Source of the DNA: an uncultured Treponema sp.
GTDB lineage: Bacteria > Spirochaetota > Spirochaetia > Treponematales > Treponemataceae
DNA: 43,027 bases
Assembly (NCBI GenBank): GCA_937892225.1
Contig: CALAUH010000161.1
Location: 1 to 43,027 of the forward strand
Direction of reading: 5' to 3'
In this document: piece by piece, positions 31,558-39,145 of the stretch
Layout: each line of letters begins with the position of its first letter
Numbering within the stretch: the stretch's first letter is position 1
Made by a program: the position numbers and the translations under genes
Notes under the pieces: generated by a model
The model's input: the letters and a program-made list of their open reading frames with translations, nothing else
Database searches by the model: none
Told to the model about the DNA's origin: nothing

Positions 31558-33186
31558 TCAATCGTCATTATCCGTATCTGGCGGATCAAGTAACTCTTCT
31601 CCAGGAGTGCCATAAGCTGGCTTACCGTTATTATCTTCCAGAATGTGAGGATTAAAGCCCATCTGATGAGCATAATCAATTTCACGCTTCAAAATCTGAA
31701 TATTCTGACGGAATGATCTTCCACTCAAACGGCGACATTCATCGTCAAAAGTTGTAAGACCATTATCCAAAGCATCATTTGCAGCTTTTACATCCTTAGT
31801 TCTTTCTACAGATGGACGGCTCAAACCGCTCCAGCTGCAAGAAAGCCAGGCAGCTTTAATCCTCCATTTTGAGCTGTCAAAACAACTCAAAATAAAACCA
31901 GGTAAAGCAAGCTGATTATTAATGACAGATTGAATAATGAATTCCTCATAAACAATCTGGCAAAAATCTTTAGAATTTTTATAGTTTCTATACTTCAGGT
32001 AAACTTCAAATTCATTATTAGCCTGACGGCTTGCAGAATAACTTGAAGTAAACTTGAGCTTCACAATCTCAGGCGGAATTTCCAAAGCCCAGCAAACTGC
32101 ATCTAAAATTGCATTTTCGAAGTTTGCATAATTGACATTAGGACGATTGGTCTGATAACTTACAACCTTTTCGCCAGGAGCAAGATCGTCAAAAACAGTT
32201 CCAGGCTCCATTAAGCTTATAGGCTGATGTCCCTTTTCTTCAGGAGCAACCGGTCCAACTTCTCTCATTGGACGAGCAAGACCGGCTGTAGGACGAGTGC
32301 CAATTGTAGTTCCCTCATCCTTTTGAACAGTAAATGCAATTAAAGCATTGATTACAGCAGCTCTTACTTCTGCATCCTTATAGCGGTCAATATCTTTAAG
32401 CATTCCAAGAACACAGGCTAAAAGAGGCTCACCGCGTACATCGTCAGCCATTTTCTCGGAACCGTAAACCATCCAGCTTATTTGTCTACCGGATTTTTCA
32501 CCCTTTACAGGAACACGCTCGTATTTGATTTTACCGTCAACAATAGTCTGAATATGATAAGCAACATGGCGGCCATATTCATCAAGTTCAACACCATTTT
32601 TAATTGTATGACCAGAAACACACTTATAATCAGCTGGAGTTCTCACATTATTACCGTTAATCCAGTCCCATGATGGAAGACCAGTATATCTGTTCACTCT
32701 CGAAATAATAACACCGTCGCCACAAAGAAGAGCTTCACGGCGCACCATTTCCTGGAACTCTCCAAAAGTAAGCTGTTTCTTAAAGTCAAAAATCTCATAG
32801 TTATTACAGTACAGCTCAAACTGGCTTGTCATAATATCGCCATAATGGACCGCACGGTTAGCCTGTTCCATTTCGTCCGCATCCGGCCATAAGATGGAAC
32901 CAAGCGGATTAGCATTAGCAGTTAAACCAGTATGAATTTCGTTTCTGACAATACGGCGTATCAAACCTTTTGCATAAGGATTTTCTGTAAAAAGCTGCAA
33001 ACTTCTTTTTCTGAGCGTCCAGTAATCAAACTGCTCAAGAATTTTAGTCAGTCCAAATTGACCAGGATATTTTGAACCGTTCCATGTAGTTTTCATTGCA
33101 TCAAGAAGCTGAGCTTGATATTTATTCTGAGCAGTTAAATTTTCAATCTGCAAATCCTTTCTGCTTTTAATTCCAAAAAATGCCAT
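31558..33186 (-). CDS. Portal protein (lambda family)
   Basis: A 542-residue portal of the lambda B family, with FTENPYAKGLIRRIVRNEIHTG near residue 75, LLCGDGVIISRVNR, and the closing EIPPEIVKLKFTSSYSASRQA region. It forms the DNA gate of the head, to which gpW binds. It ends next to the lysis cassette rather than directly next to the protease gene, which is uncommon. Confidence 0.92.
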   Translation of the reverse strand: MAFFGIKSRKDLQIENLTAQNKYQAQLLDAMKTTWNGSKYPGQFGLTKILEQFDYWTLRKRSLQLFTENPYAKGLIRRIVRNEIHTGLTANANPLGSILWPDADEMEQANRAVHYGDIMTSQFELYCNNYEIFDFKKQLTFGEFQEMVRREALLCGDGVIISRVNRYTGLPSWDWINGNNVRTPADYKCVSGHTIKNGVELDEYGRHVAYHIQTIVDGKIKYERVPVKGEKSGRQISWMVYGSEKMADDVRGEPLLACVLGMLKDIDRYKDAEVRAAVINALIAFTVQKDEGTTIGTRPTAGLARPMREVGPVAPEEKGHQPISLMEPGTVFDDLAPGEKVVSYQTNRPNVNYANFENAILDAVCWALEIPPEIVKLKFTSSYSASRQANNEFEVYLKYRNYKNSKDFCQIVYEEFIIQSVINNQLALPGFILSCFDSSKWRIKAAWLSCSWSGLSRPSVERTKDVKAANDALDNGLTTFDDECRRLSGRSFRQNIQILKREIDYAHQMGFNPHILEDNNGKPAYGTPGEELLDPPDTDNDD

Positions 33187-33187
33187 A

Positions 33188-33487
33188 CTAATACCCCGGA
33201 CAAATCTGACGGCATCTGCTGCCGCCTATATGTAAACGTGCTTCCAAAGTCTGAATATCACGTAAAAGTTTGTCTCTTTGTGCAAACAAAGAACCAATAT
33301 CAGCCCTTGTAACAGTCTGTTTATCCTGCCCAGTGTCAATTGTATAACTCTGGATAGATCCATTTGCGCCAAATGTATTTATAGCCTTTTCAATAGCAGT
33401 TAAAAGAATCCTGGCATTAGTAAGCTCATCCTGCCAGATTTCTTCAGAAGTTTGTCCAATTACAGGACTATTAGTGTCTATAATCAT
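33188..33487 (-). CDS. Head-tail joining protein (gpW-like)
   Basis: A 99-residue helical protein just before the portal, as gpW is in lambda. The pattern TSEEIWQDELTNARILLTAI then DIGSLFAQRDKLLRDIQTLEAR fits the small gpW/DUF family. It begins 27 nt after the late box within the palindrome at 33511. Confidence 0.75.
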   Translation of the reverse strand: MIIDTNSPVIGQTSEEIWQDELTNARILLTAIEKAINTFGANGSIQSYTIDTGQDKQTVTRADIGSLFAQRDKLLRDIQTLEARLHIGGSRCRQICPGY

Positions 33488-33510
33488 AAAAATATTTTAA
33501 GTGGCAATAA

Positions 33511-33546
33511 TTCAAAAAACTATTAACTAGTTAATAGATTTTTGAA
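33511..33546. promoter_or_regulatory. 36-bp near-perfect palindrome carrying two late boxes
   Basis: The arms TTCAAAAA and TTTTTGAA flank the perfect 18-bp centre CTATTAACTAGTTAATAG; only one base pair breaks the symmetry. Read leftward it contains GTTAATAGTTTTTTGAA (late box copy 3); read rightward a one-change copy GTTAATAGATTTTTGAA. It lies between the divergent genes at 33487 and 33590. Confidence 0.75.
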
Positions 33547-33589
33547 CCGGTCAAAACAAAAAATATAAAGATTAAAACAGGAGGTTAAA

Positions 33590-34294
33590 ATGTTTTCAGG
33601 TTACAAAATGGTAATAGATGACCCGTCAAAAATTTCACTTCTTACAGAAGATATGAAAAATACCATGATGAAAGCAGCAGTAAATACCGTAAACGTACAG
33701 GCAGCACTTACAAGAAAAAATGCGCTGCAAAACATTCAGTCAGGCTTTACATTGCGTAATACATTCACACAAAGACAGATTGCTTATGACAGATGCACAA
33801 TCGAAAATCCAAAAACCTTTAAGGAAATAGAAAGCCACATTGGAGCAAGAGAAAAAGCCGGATACATGGCGCGCCAGGAGTTCGGAGGATTGCACGTTGC
33901 AGTAAACGGTGGCCAGCTTCCAATTCCAACAGATTCAGCACGTGGAGGTAGCTCTAAAAGTCCCGTTCAAAAAAGTATGTACCGTTCTCGAATTAATAAA
34001 AAAATAATTAAATATAATCCAACCCATCACGGAACAGGACCTTCTGCACTTGTTTCAGCTGCACAAAGTGCTCATGACCAGGGAAAATTCTTAAAGTACG
34101 GAAAAAACATTTACAGAGTAACAAACTTTAAAAAAAGTGGTGACAGCATTCATTTTGACCTTGAAATGATATATTTCCGCGGACTTACGGCAACAGTTAC
34201 AAAAGCAGCACCCTGGCTCATTCCTTCCAGCCAGAAACCGGCAGAAGATGCACAAAAGATTTTTAATTCCCAGATGACAAAGCTGGATAAGTAA
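33590..34294 (+). CDS. Morphogenesis-like protein on the opposite strand (lambda Z-like)
   Basis: A 234-residue basic protein with a strong AGGAGG. The start (MKNTMMKAAVNTVNVQAALTRKNALQNIQ) and REKAGYMARQEFGG, then LPIPTDSARGG, resemble minor tail proteins of the Z/completion type in lambda-like and HK97-like phages. It is the only structural gene read rightward in the late region. A divergent late box and a terminator (34461) suggest separate but co-regulated expression. Confidence 0.65.
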   Translation: MFSGYKMVIDDPSKISLLTEDMKNTMMKAAVNTVNVQAALTRKNALQNIQSGFTLRNTFTQRQIAYDRCTIENPKTFKEIESHIGAREKAGYMARQEFGGLHVAVNGGQLPIPTDSARGGSSKSPVQKSMYRSRINKKIIKYNPTHHGTGPSALVSAAQSAHDQGKFLKYGKNIYRVTNFKKSGDSIHFDLEMIYFRGLTATVTKAAPWLIPSSQKPAEDAQKIFNSQMTKLDK

Positions 34295-34302
34295 AAAAAA
34301 GA

Positions 34303-34327
34303 GAGCCTGTTTCAACGAAACAGGCTC
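34303..34327 (-). terminator. Intrinsic terminator, minus direction
   Basis: A perfect 11-bp stem GAGCCTGTTTC/GAAACAGGCTC with 3-nt loop, then TCTTTTTTTT on the minus strand. It protects the plus-strand gene from incoming transcripts. Confidence 0.88.
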
Positions 34328-34460
34328 AAGATCACAAGAAGACTAAAATTCGCCAGAATTATTAGTCCTTTTAAAATAATATCATAGACAAAAACTAAAA
34401 ACAACAGTATATTTTTTTTAAACATTTGCCTATCAAAAAACAAAGCAAACTCTTATGATG

Positions 34461-34497
34461 AAAAGGACCTTGACTCTCATTCAAGGTCCTTTTTTTT
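34461..34497 (+). terminator. Intrinsic terminator, mainly plus direction
   Basis: A perfect 13-bp stem AAAAGGACCTTGA/TCAAGGTCCTTTT with a 7-nt loop, followed by more T on the plus strand; the minus side has a shorter T tract, so it may act both ways. Confidence 0.85.
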
Positions 34498-34514
34498 CTT
34501 GTGACCTTGAACCG

Positions 34515-34733
34515 TTATAAACTGTAATTTGCTATTCTTTTGTGAATTGTGCTTAAATCTGTGTTACAGTCAAAAAGAGTTTCGCCAATAGCAACAAAAG
34601 TACGCCGTTTTACATCAAGGTTGTCTTCGCTGCAATTCACAGTCTGCAACATCAAGTCTCCAATCATGCCAAGCTTCTTTTCAACATTGTCTAAGATTTC
34701 AACCATTTCATCTCGAAAATCCAAGTCATCCAT
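34515..34733 (-). CDS. Small helical protein with its own regulated promoter
   Basis: A 72-residue acidic protein (MDDLDFRDEMVEILDNVEKK). ATG 34733 follows AAGAGGTG. I do not recognise a family. It has a promoter-operator, a ~230-nt structured leader and terminators of its own, so it looks like an inserted cassette (a moron). That would suit a lysogenic-stage or defence function, but nothing in the protein itself shows this. Confidence 0.65.
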   Translation of the reverse strand: MDDLDFRDEMVEILDNVEKKLGMIGDLMLQTVNCSEDNLDVKRRTFVAIGETLFDCNTDLSTIHKRIANYSL

Positions 34734-34746
34734 CCCTATACACCTC

Positions 34747-34853
34747 TTATGTACGTAATATGTCCGGACATAAAAAGACCGGACTATTGCGTACATAATT
34801 GAATTACATTCAAATAAGTCCTGAAGCCTCGCGGGATTTCAGATAGTCCGGTC
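34747..34853 (-). ncRNA. Attenuator-like structured leader
   Basis: Stem A: GACCGGACTAT/ATAGTCCGGTC (34843-34853 with 34777-34787), followed by TTTTT, encloses two small hairpins (CTGAA/TTCAG and TTGAA/TTCAA). Stem B: arms 34779-34798 and 34747-34767 pair over ~19 bp with one mismatch and one bulge. A and B share ATAGTCCGG, so only one can form; B ends next to the ribosome site. Confidence 0.6.
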
Positions 34854-34950
34854 AAATATTCAAAAATTTAAAGTGGTGGATTTTTCCTGAATAAATCAGG
34901 ACATAAAAAAAATCCCAACTCAACTTCGTATTCTTATAAGAATATAATAA

Positions 34951-34996
34951 ATTATGTACGCAAGTACATAATCGCATAAATAAAATGAAAAGTCAA
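34951..34996 (-). promoter_or_regulatory. Promoter with overlapping operator palindrome
   Basis: On the minus strand TTGACT (34996-34991), a 17-bp spacer and GATTAT (34973-34968). A perfect inverted repeat ATTATGTAC-N4-GTACATAAT (34951-34972) covers the -10 and start point, the place for a repressor. A 14-bp palindrome ATTCTTATAAGAAT follows at 34930-34943. Confidence 0.7.
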
Positions 34997-35017
34997 GTTT
35001 TTTATACTTTTTTATAC

Positions 35018-35170
35018 TTATTTTTTATTAAATAGTGTAAAGCTTTCTTCATCGTCAAATTCAGCTTCATCTTCATAAAGCACTATATCATTTTGTGCTC
35101 TTTCAGTCTCCTGGTCAAATGCGGTAATAAATATTTTATAAATTTCTTCATCTGATAACTCTTCTTTCAC
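35018..35170 (-). CDS. Small acidic protein
   Basis: A 50-residue, very acidic protein (KEELSDEEIYKIFITAFDQE). GTG 35170 has GAGG eight bases upstream. It closes the terminase unit. Function unknown; a DNA-mimic is possible but speculative. Confidence 0.5.
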   Translation of the reverse strand: MKEELSDEEIYKIFITAFDQETERAQNDIVLYEDEAEFDDEESFTLFNKK

Positions 35171-35173
35171 CTG

Positions 35174-35302
35174 TCATTCCTCGTTATCATCATATCTGTC
35201 ATGCTTTTCTTCATTGGCAATAATAATCGAGTAAACAGCAAATATTCCAAGTGCTACACAAATGATAACATATAATATTATTCTAAGAATTTTTATAAAC
35301 AT
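35174..35302 (-). CDS. Small membrane protein after terminase
   Basis: A 42-residue protein with one N-terminal hydrophobic helix (ILRIILYVIICVALGIFAVY) and an acidic tail. Its ATG overlaps the terminase stop region. No family recognised. Confidence 0.55.
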   Translation of the reverse strand: MFIKILRIILYVIICVALGIFAVYSIIIANEEKHDRYDDNEE

Positions 35303-35303
35303 A

Positions 35304-37283
35304 TTAATTCACCGTAAACATTCCAAACGCCGCATAGTTCCAGAAGCTTGTCCAGTCCAGCATATTAAGTCCAAGCTCATGCCGGCAAATATCGTCCGCA
35401 AAAATTTCAAGAGCTGCAAGGTTATAAACATACGTATCAAAACCATGGTTAGCCATTCCAGGTTTCTGTCTCCATACAGTACGTATATATTTATTTGTCT
35501 TTTTGTCGTACTCCTCCACTTTCTCTTCAGCTTCAAACATCCTGAAGTAATCATCATGAAAATCATCCGGAAAGTTCGGATACCAGTCCGGCTGTACAGT
35601 TCCTTCATCCCAGTTGAGCATATTCATTGCCCGGCTTATTCTGTCTTTAAGTTTTCCGGTATTAATGTGATATGCTAAAGGTAAACCGATTGCCTCAAGC
35701 GTTTTTCTGTTAAACAGCTGATACGTTTCACCATTCTTAATCCAGTCTGTACCTTTACAGGCATAAACGCCGGCAGAAAAGCGGGCAACAAAAGCATAAA
35801 CCCAGTCTGTGTAGTGTCCTGAGTCTACAAGAGTAATTGCAATTTTGTAATGTTTTCCGTCACTACTTTCAAAAGTAGTATTTTCAATGTATTTTGCAAG
35901 TTCATCCCATACACCATAAAAATCTTCTGTAGGTCCATCAATACTGAAAAAGTCTATGGTCCAAGTAACTCCACGTGCACTGTATCCCTTAACATCAACA
36001 AAAAGCTTGTCTTTCTGAACATCGACAGCACAAGTTACAATCCATACTGGAGAGCCTGCATCCGTAACAGAAAGAACGTTAGGAACTTTTCCGCGTGCAA
36101 AACCAAAACGCCTGTGAAGCATTGCGCGCTCTCGCCTGATCTGTTCATTCTGTTCCCTGAACGGTAAACCCTGCTTTAAGTTTCTGAAAGCTCTGTAACT
36201 TTCCTTATCTTTAATTCTGTTGTTTTTAATGTCCCAGCATTTTGCCCACTGGCTTACCATGTCTTCCCATGAAAACATTCCAGGTGGATTGTAAATTGGA
36301 CTAAGATGGTATCCTCTCGCGTCCTTTTCCTCGCTTATACTTGTTGCACGCCATTCCCCTTTATCCATGATTAAGCTTTTATCATAGTTTTTCATAAGCT
36401 GGCCGCAATGCGGGCATTTGTATGCAACAGTTTCAAGCTTTGGCATAAAGTTTTCGTCATTTTCCCAGACAATACCGCCAATCTGTTTGTCATGTCCTTC
36501 ATCCCATATTGCCCATTCAAGAGGCTGCATTTCTCCACAATGTTTGCATGGAACAAAATAACGACGCTGGTCACTTGTTTTATATAGCCTGAATATTTTA
36601 GAAGTCTGTTCTACAGTCGGAGTAGAACCAAAATATATTTTGCGGGAATTTGGATAAGCATCAGAACGGGCAATAGCAAGATCTTCCATGGTACCTTCAC
36701 CCTTGATTTTCTCACTCATACCGTCAAGCTCATCAACAAGAATAATTTTATACGAAAAGTTACGGAATCTGTTTCCAGAACGTCCGCCTACTGCATGAAG
36801 ATAACCGCCGGTAAATTCCTTTTTGTAAGAAGTATCACCAGTATTTTTTGCACCGGCAGCTTTCTTTGTCTGGGCAAAAATATTCTCACGTAAACCAGAT
36901 GAATCAATCATTCTGTCTATTTTTGTATCCATGGCAAGTTTCGCCATGCTTTCGTCCGGAAGGACATACAGCATCGGACTCGGATTACAGCCTATTCCGT
37001 AAAGCATAACGCTTTCCAGAATCGCAGTAGTTGCCCCCAGCTGATTTCCTTTCATGATATAAACTTTATGAATAGGACTCTCTGGACTAAAATTATCTAC
37101 AATCTCGCGAAAATAAGGGAATTGTTTATAACTGAATTTTCCTGGGAACGGCGTTAAATCCTTGTCCATATAACGCACCTGTTCAACGTATTCACTCGGT
37201 TTTACAAAATGCCTGCTGGCAGTTAAACCTGTAATACATTTGCAAAGAAAATCTATATCATCCTGTGTTATAACACAATTCAC
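35304..37283 (-). CDS. Terminase large subunit (GpA family)
   Basis: A 659-residue packaging ATPase-nuclease of the lambda GpA family. The ATPase part shows VYIMKGNQLGATTAILES (Walker-A-like) near residue 75, and ILVDELDGM as Walker B near 180. A zinc-like CKHCGE...CPHCGQ pair follows near residues 250-300, then the nuclease domain. GTG 37283 has AGGAG upstream. One exact copy of the repeated palindrome lies inside this gene (35862-35879). Confidence 0.93.
   Translation of the reverse strand: MNCVITQDDIDFLCKCITGLTASRHFVKPSEYVEQVRYMDKDLTPFPGKFSYKQFPYFREIVDNFSPESPIHKVYIMKGNQLGATTAILESVMLYGIGCNPSPMLYVLPDESMAKLAMDTKIDRMIDSSGLRENIFAQTKKAAGAKNTGDTSYKKEFTGGYLHAVGGRSGNRFRNFSYKIILVDELDGMSEKIKGEGTMEDLAIARSDAYPNSRKIYFGSTPTVEQTSKIFRLYKTSDQRRYFVPCKHCGEMQPLEWAIWDEGHDKQIGGIVWENDENFMPKLETVAYKCPHCGQLMKNYDKSLIMDKGEWRATSISEEKDARGYHLSPIYNPPGMFSWEDMVSQWAKCWDIKNNRIKDKESYRAFRNLKQGLPFREQNEQIRRERAMLHRRFGFARGKVPNVLSVTDAGSPVWIVTCAVDVQKDKLFVDVKGYSARGVTWTIDFFSIDGPTEDFYGVWDELAKYIENTTFESSDGKHYKIAITLVDSGHYTDWVYAFVARFSAGVYACKGTDWIKNGETYQLFNRKTLEAIGLPLAYHINTGKLKDRISRAMNMLNWDEGTVQPDWYPNFPDDFHDDYFRMFEAEEKVEEYDKKTNKYIRTVWRQKPGMANHGFDTYVYNLAALEIFADDICRHELGLNMLDWTSFWNYAAFGMFTVN
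35862..35879 (-). repeat. Palindrome ACTACTTTTGAAAGTAGT, copy 3
   Basis: It lies within the terminase coding sequence, encoding TTFESS. Exact conservation here is not expected from the protein alone. Confidence 0.8.
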
Positions 37284-37294
37284 TATCCCGTCTC

Positions 37295-37891
37295 CTATAC
37301 CTCCTGGCTTCTTTCTGTCTTCTTGTAATTTTTATAAAAACCGCAGCTTTTAAATTCATGACAAACGCCACCATTTCTAAAGCACATCGGCTCAATAAAT
37401 TGAATGTATTCTGGACAAACCTGCATAACAAGCTGAGCCATCAACATGACAATATCTCTTGTTTCTTCAGCTGCACAATGACATAACCTTTTATTAAAAA
37501 ACTCCAGTAAACTTTCACCGTTAAAATCCATTATCATATCAACAGGCGCATTTTGAGGAGCTTTAGTTCTGTCATATTCATTCTGTCTGTCATTTCGCTG
37601 ACTTCTCACGTACTTTTCAATTCCTACATGATGCCTTACAAAATGAACGCTTATATAATATGGCAGACCATAAAAAGTAAAGCTAAAATGCAGTCTTCTT
37701 ATTGGTGAATGTCTGCATTCAAGCATTCTTTTTTTCCATGTTATTTCCGGCTTCATAATTGGACTTTTTCCAACGGTAATAAGCGCACGTCTTTTTACCT
37801 GGATCCAGTCATTATCATCAGGAAATTCAGTTAATTCTATCCGCGTTTCACCCTCACGGCCTTCATACTTAAACTCCATAAAGTGTTTCAT
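37295..37891 (-). CDS. ThyX-like protein (flavin-dependent thymidylate synthase fold)
   Basis: About 198 residues. The stretch RHSPIRRLHFSFTFYGLPYY, then SVHFVRHHVGIEKYVRSQRN, parallels ThyX (HSxxEHxxFTF..., QxxRHRxxSxNExSxRY), but the signature RHRxxS is changed to RHHVGIE, so activity in dTMP synthesis is uncertain. A Cys/His-rich tail follows (CHCAAEE, GGVCHEFKSCGF). The start may be ATG 37891 or 37879; both overlap the lipase gene's end. Confidence 0.55.
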   Translation of the reverse strand: MKHFMEFKYEGREGETRIELTEFPDDNDWIQVKRRALITVGKSPIMKPEITWKKRMLECRHSPIRRLHFSFTFYGLPYYISVHFVRHHVGIEKYVRSQRNDRQNEYDRTKAPQNAPVDMIMDFNGESLLEFFNKRLCHCAAEETRDIVMLMAQLVMQVCPEYIQFIEPMCFRNGGVCHEFKSCGFYKNYKKTERSQEV

Positions 37892-38501
37892 CCCCATAAC
37901 AGCAATGATAAACATCTGGATTAAACAGTTTTGCAATACAGAAACCGCTGCCTATTTTCACTTTATTCAGCATTCTGTATCCTGGAAGAGGAATGCAGAA
38001 TGGAACAACATCATTCACATGAGCATATTGTTTAGCATAAGCAACGCAGCTCATAACATAATTAAATGTTTTCTTACCCCATAAAGGTTTTGGAGCTCCA
38101 AATGTAACAATACCGGCTTTATCATATGTCCGGTAGTTATAATCTTCAGCTGCAAGTAATGCCATTGCACCGCCATAACTCCATCCGCAAATTTCAACAC
38201 TGTAAAAACCTTTTTTCCGGCAATTTTCAACCATCTGGATAAGAGCTGTCATAATTTCATCATTACAGCTCTTGTAAGCATTTCCCCATCCGCGTGCAAA
38301 CCATAAAACATTTTCCTGCTGTTTATAAGGTTTAGCCGGAAAGTCAAAATTATTTCTCCAGTCACGCTTTTCACAGCTTTCTTCAAAAATTAACCTGATA
38401 ACCTTTTCTTCAGGATATTCCTTTACAGCCCAGTCTACACAATCACCACTTTGTATAAAATGAGTGTTTTTAATTTCTTCAAATAATTCCCATGGTTTCA
38501 T
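37869..38501 (-). CDS. Lipase-like alpha/beta hydrolase
   Basis: A 210-residue class-3-lipase-like protein. The nucleophile elbow GWSYGG holds Ser108; Asp164 (HVNDVVPF) and His199 (DVYHCCYG) complete a likely triad. It has no signal peptide, so it acts inside the cell unless released by lysis. It is uncommon between a terminase and small phage genes. Confidence 0.75.
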   Translation of the reverse strand: MKPWELFEEIKNTHFIQSGDCVDWAVKEYPEEKVIRLIFEESCEKRDWRNNFDFPAKPYKQQENVLWFARGWGNAYKSCNDEIMTALIQMVENCRKKGFYSVEICGWSYGGAMALLAAEDYNYRTYDKAGIVTFGAPKPLWGKKTFNYVMSCVAYAKQYAHVNDVVPFCIPLPGYRMLNKVKIGSGFCIAKLFNPDVYHCCYGDETLYGV

Positions 38502-38691
38502 TTTCTTTATGCTCCAAAACTTTTAAACAGCCTTTTTTCTCCATTTCCAGAAAACCTTCTGAACAAACACACGTAGGTTTATCCGAAAAAGGACAAAATC
38601 CTTTTTTGTATGTTTCGCAGTTCACGCCCACCTTCGTAAACTCAAACGGAATTTCTTTCATTCCTCTTGAAATATCAGTCCAGTATTGCAT
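38479..38691 (-). CDS. Small Cys-rich protein
   Basis: A 70-residue protein with five Cys in NCETYKKGFCPFSDKPTCVC and one further on, a possible metal or disulfide site. GGAGG precedes ATG. It overlaps the lipase start. Confidence 0.6.
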   Translation of the reverse strand: MQYWTDISRGMKEIPFEFTKVGVNCETYKKGFCPFSDKPTCVCSEGFLEMEKKGCLKVLEHKENETMGII

Positions 38692-38707
38692 GAACCACCT
38701 CCATTAT

Positions 38708-38869
38708 TTATTTATCATCTTCGAGCTCACGGACTTCAACAATTACACCGGTTTCCCGGCTTATTTCTTCAGCAGCAACCCGTGCAGCTTTAAGAGTTTC
38801 AAAAATTGCAACATTTCTTTCATCTGTTCCAATCTGCTCAGTTGTATGATATTCAATCACAAACGCCAT
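38708..38869 (-). CDS. Small hypothetical protein
   Basis: A 53-residue protein, MAFVIEYHTTEQIGTDERNV and onward, with a beta-alpha-beta look. GGTGG precedes ATG. It is tightly packed with its neighbours. Confidence 0.55.
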   Translation of the reverse strand: MAFVIEYHTTEQIGTDERNVAIFETLKAARVAAEEISRETGVIVEVRELEDDK

Positions 38870-38877
38870 TTTTCCAC

Positions 38878-39027
38878 CTACTTCAGACGCTTAAAGATGA
38901 TCATTAAAGCAAATTTCATTCTTTCCCTGAATTTCATTTTCTTTATCTCATCATATAAAACGCTCTGAGCTTTTACATAAACATTCTTAACTTCTTTTCT
39001 AAGCTTTCTGCTGCTTTTTCCGTTCAT
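38878..39027 (-). CDS. Small basic protein
   Basis: A 49-residue Lys/Arg-rich helical protein (MNGKSSRKLRKEVKNVYVKA). ATG 39027 has GAGG seven bases upstream. It may bind nucleic acid. Confidence 0.5.
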   Translation of the reverse strand: MNGKSSRKLRKEVKNVYVKAQSVLYDEIKKMKFRERMKFALMIIFKRLK

Positions 39028-39145
39028 TCTCATACCTCTCTAGTAATTCTTCCCGTTCATTATGTAATTTCATCAATGTCAGTTCCAAAGCAGGATTAAT
39101 ACTGTTATTTTTCGCTACAATCAAATCATTTATTGTGTACTTCAT
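38999..39145 (-). CDS. Small helical protein
   Basis: A 48-residue protein (MKYTINDLIVAKNNSINPAL) ending in a charged helix. It overlaps the HNH gene and the next small gene, in a dense minus-strand operon. Confidence 0.5.
   Translation of the reverse strand: MKYTINDLIVAKNNSINPALELTLMKLHNEREELLERYENERKKQQKA

Noticed and set aside
34901..34920. Hairpin TCCTGA/TCAGGA near 34886-34902 as a terminator
   Set aside because: No T tract follows in either direction at the proper distance; it may be part of the leader fold only.
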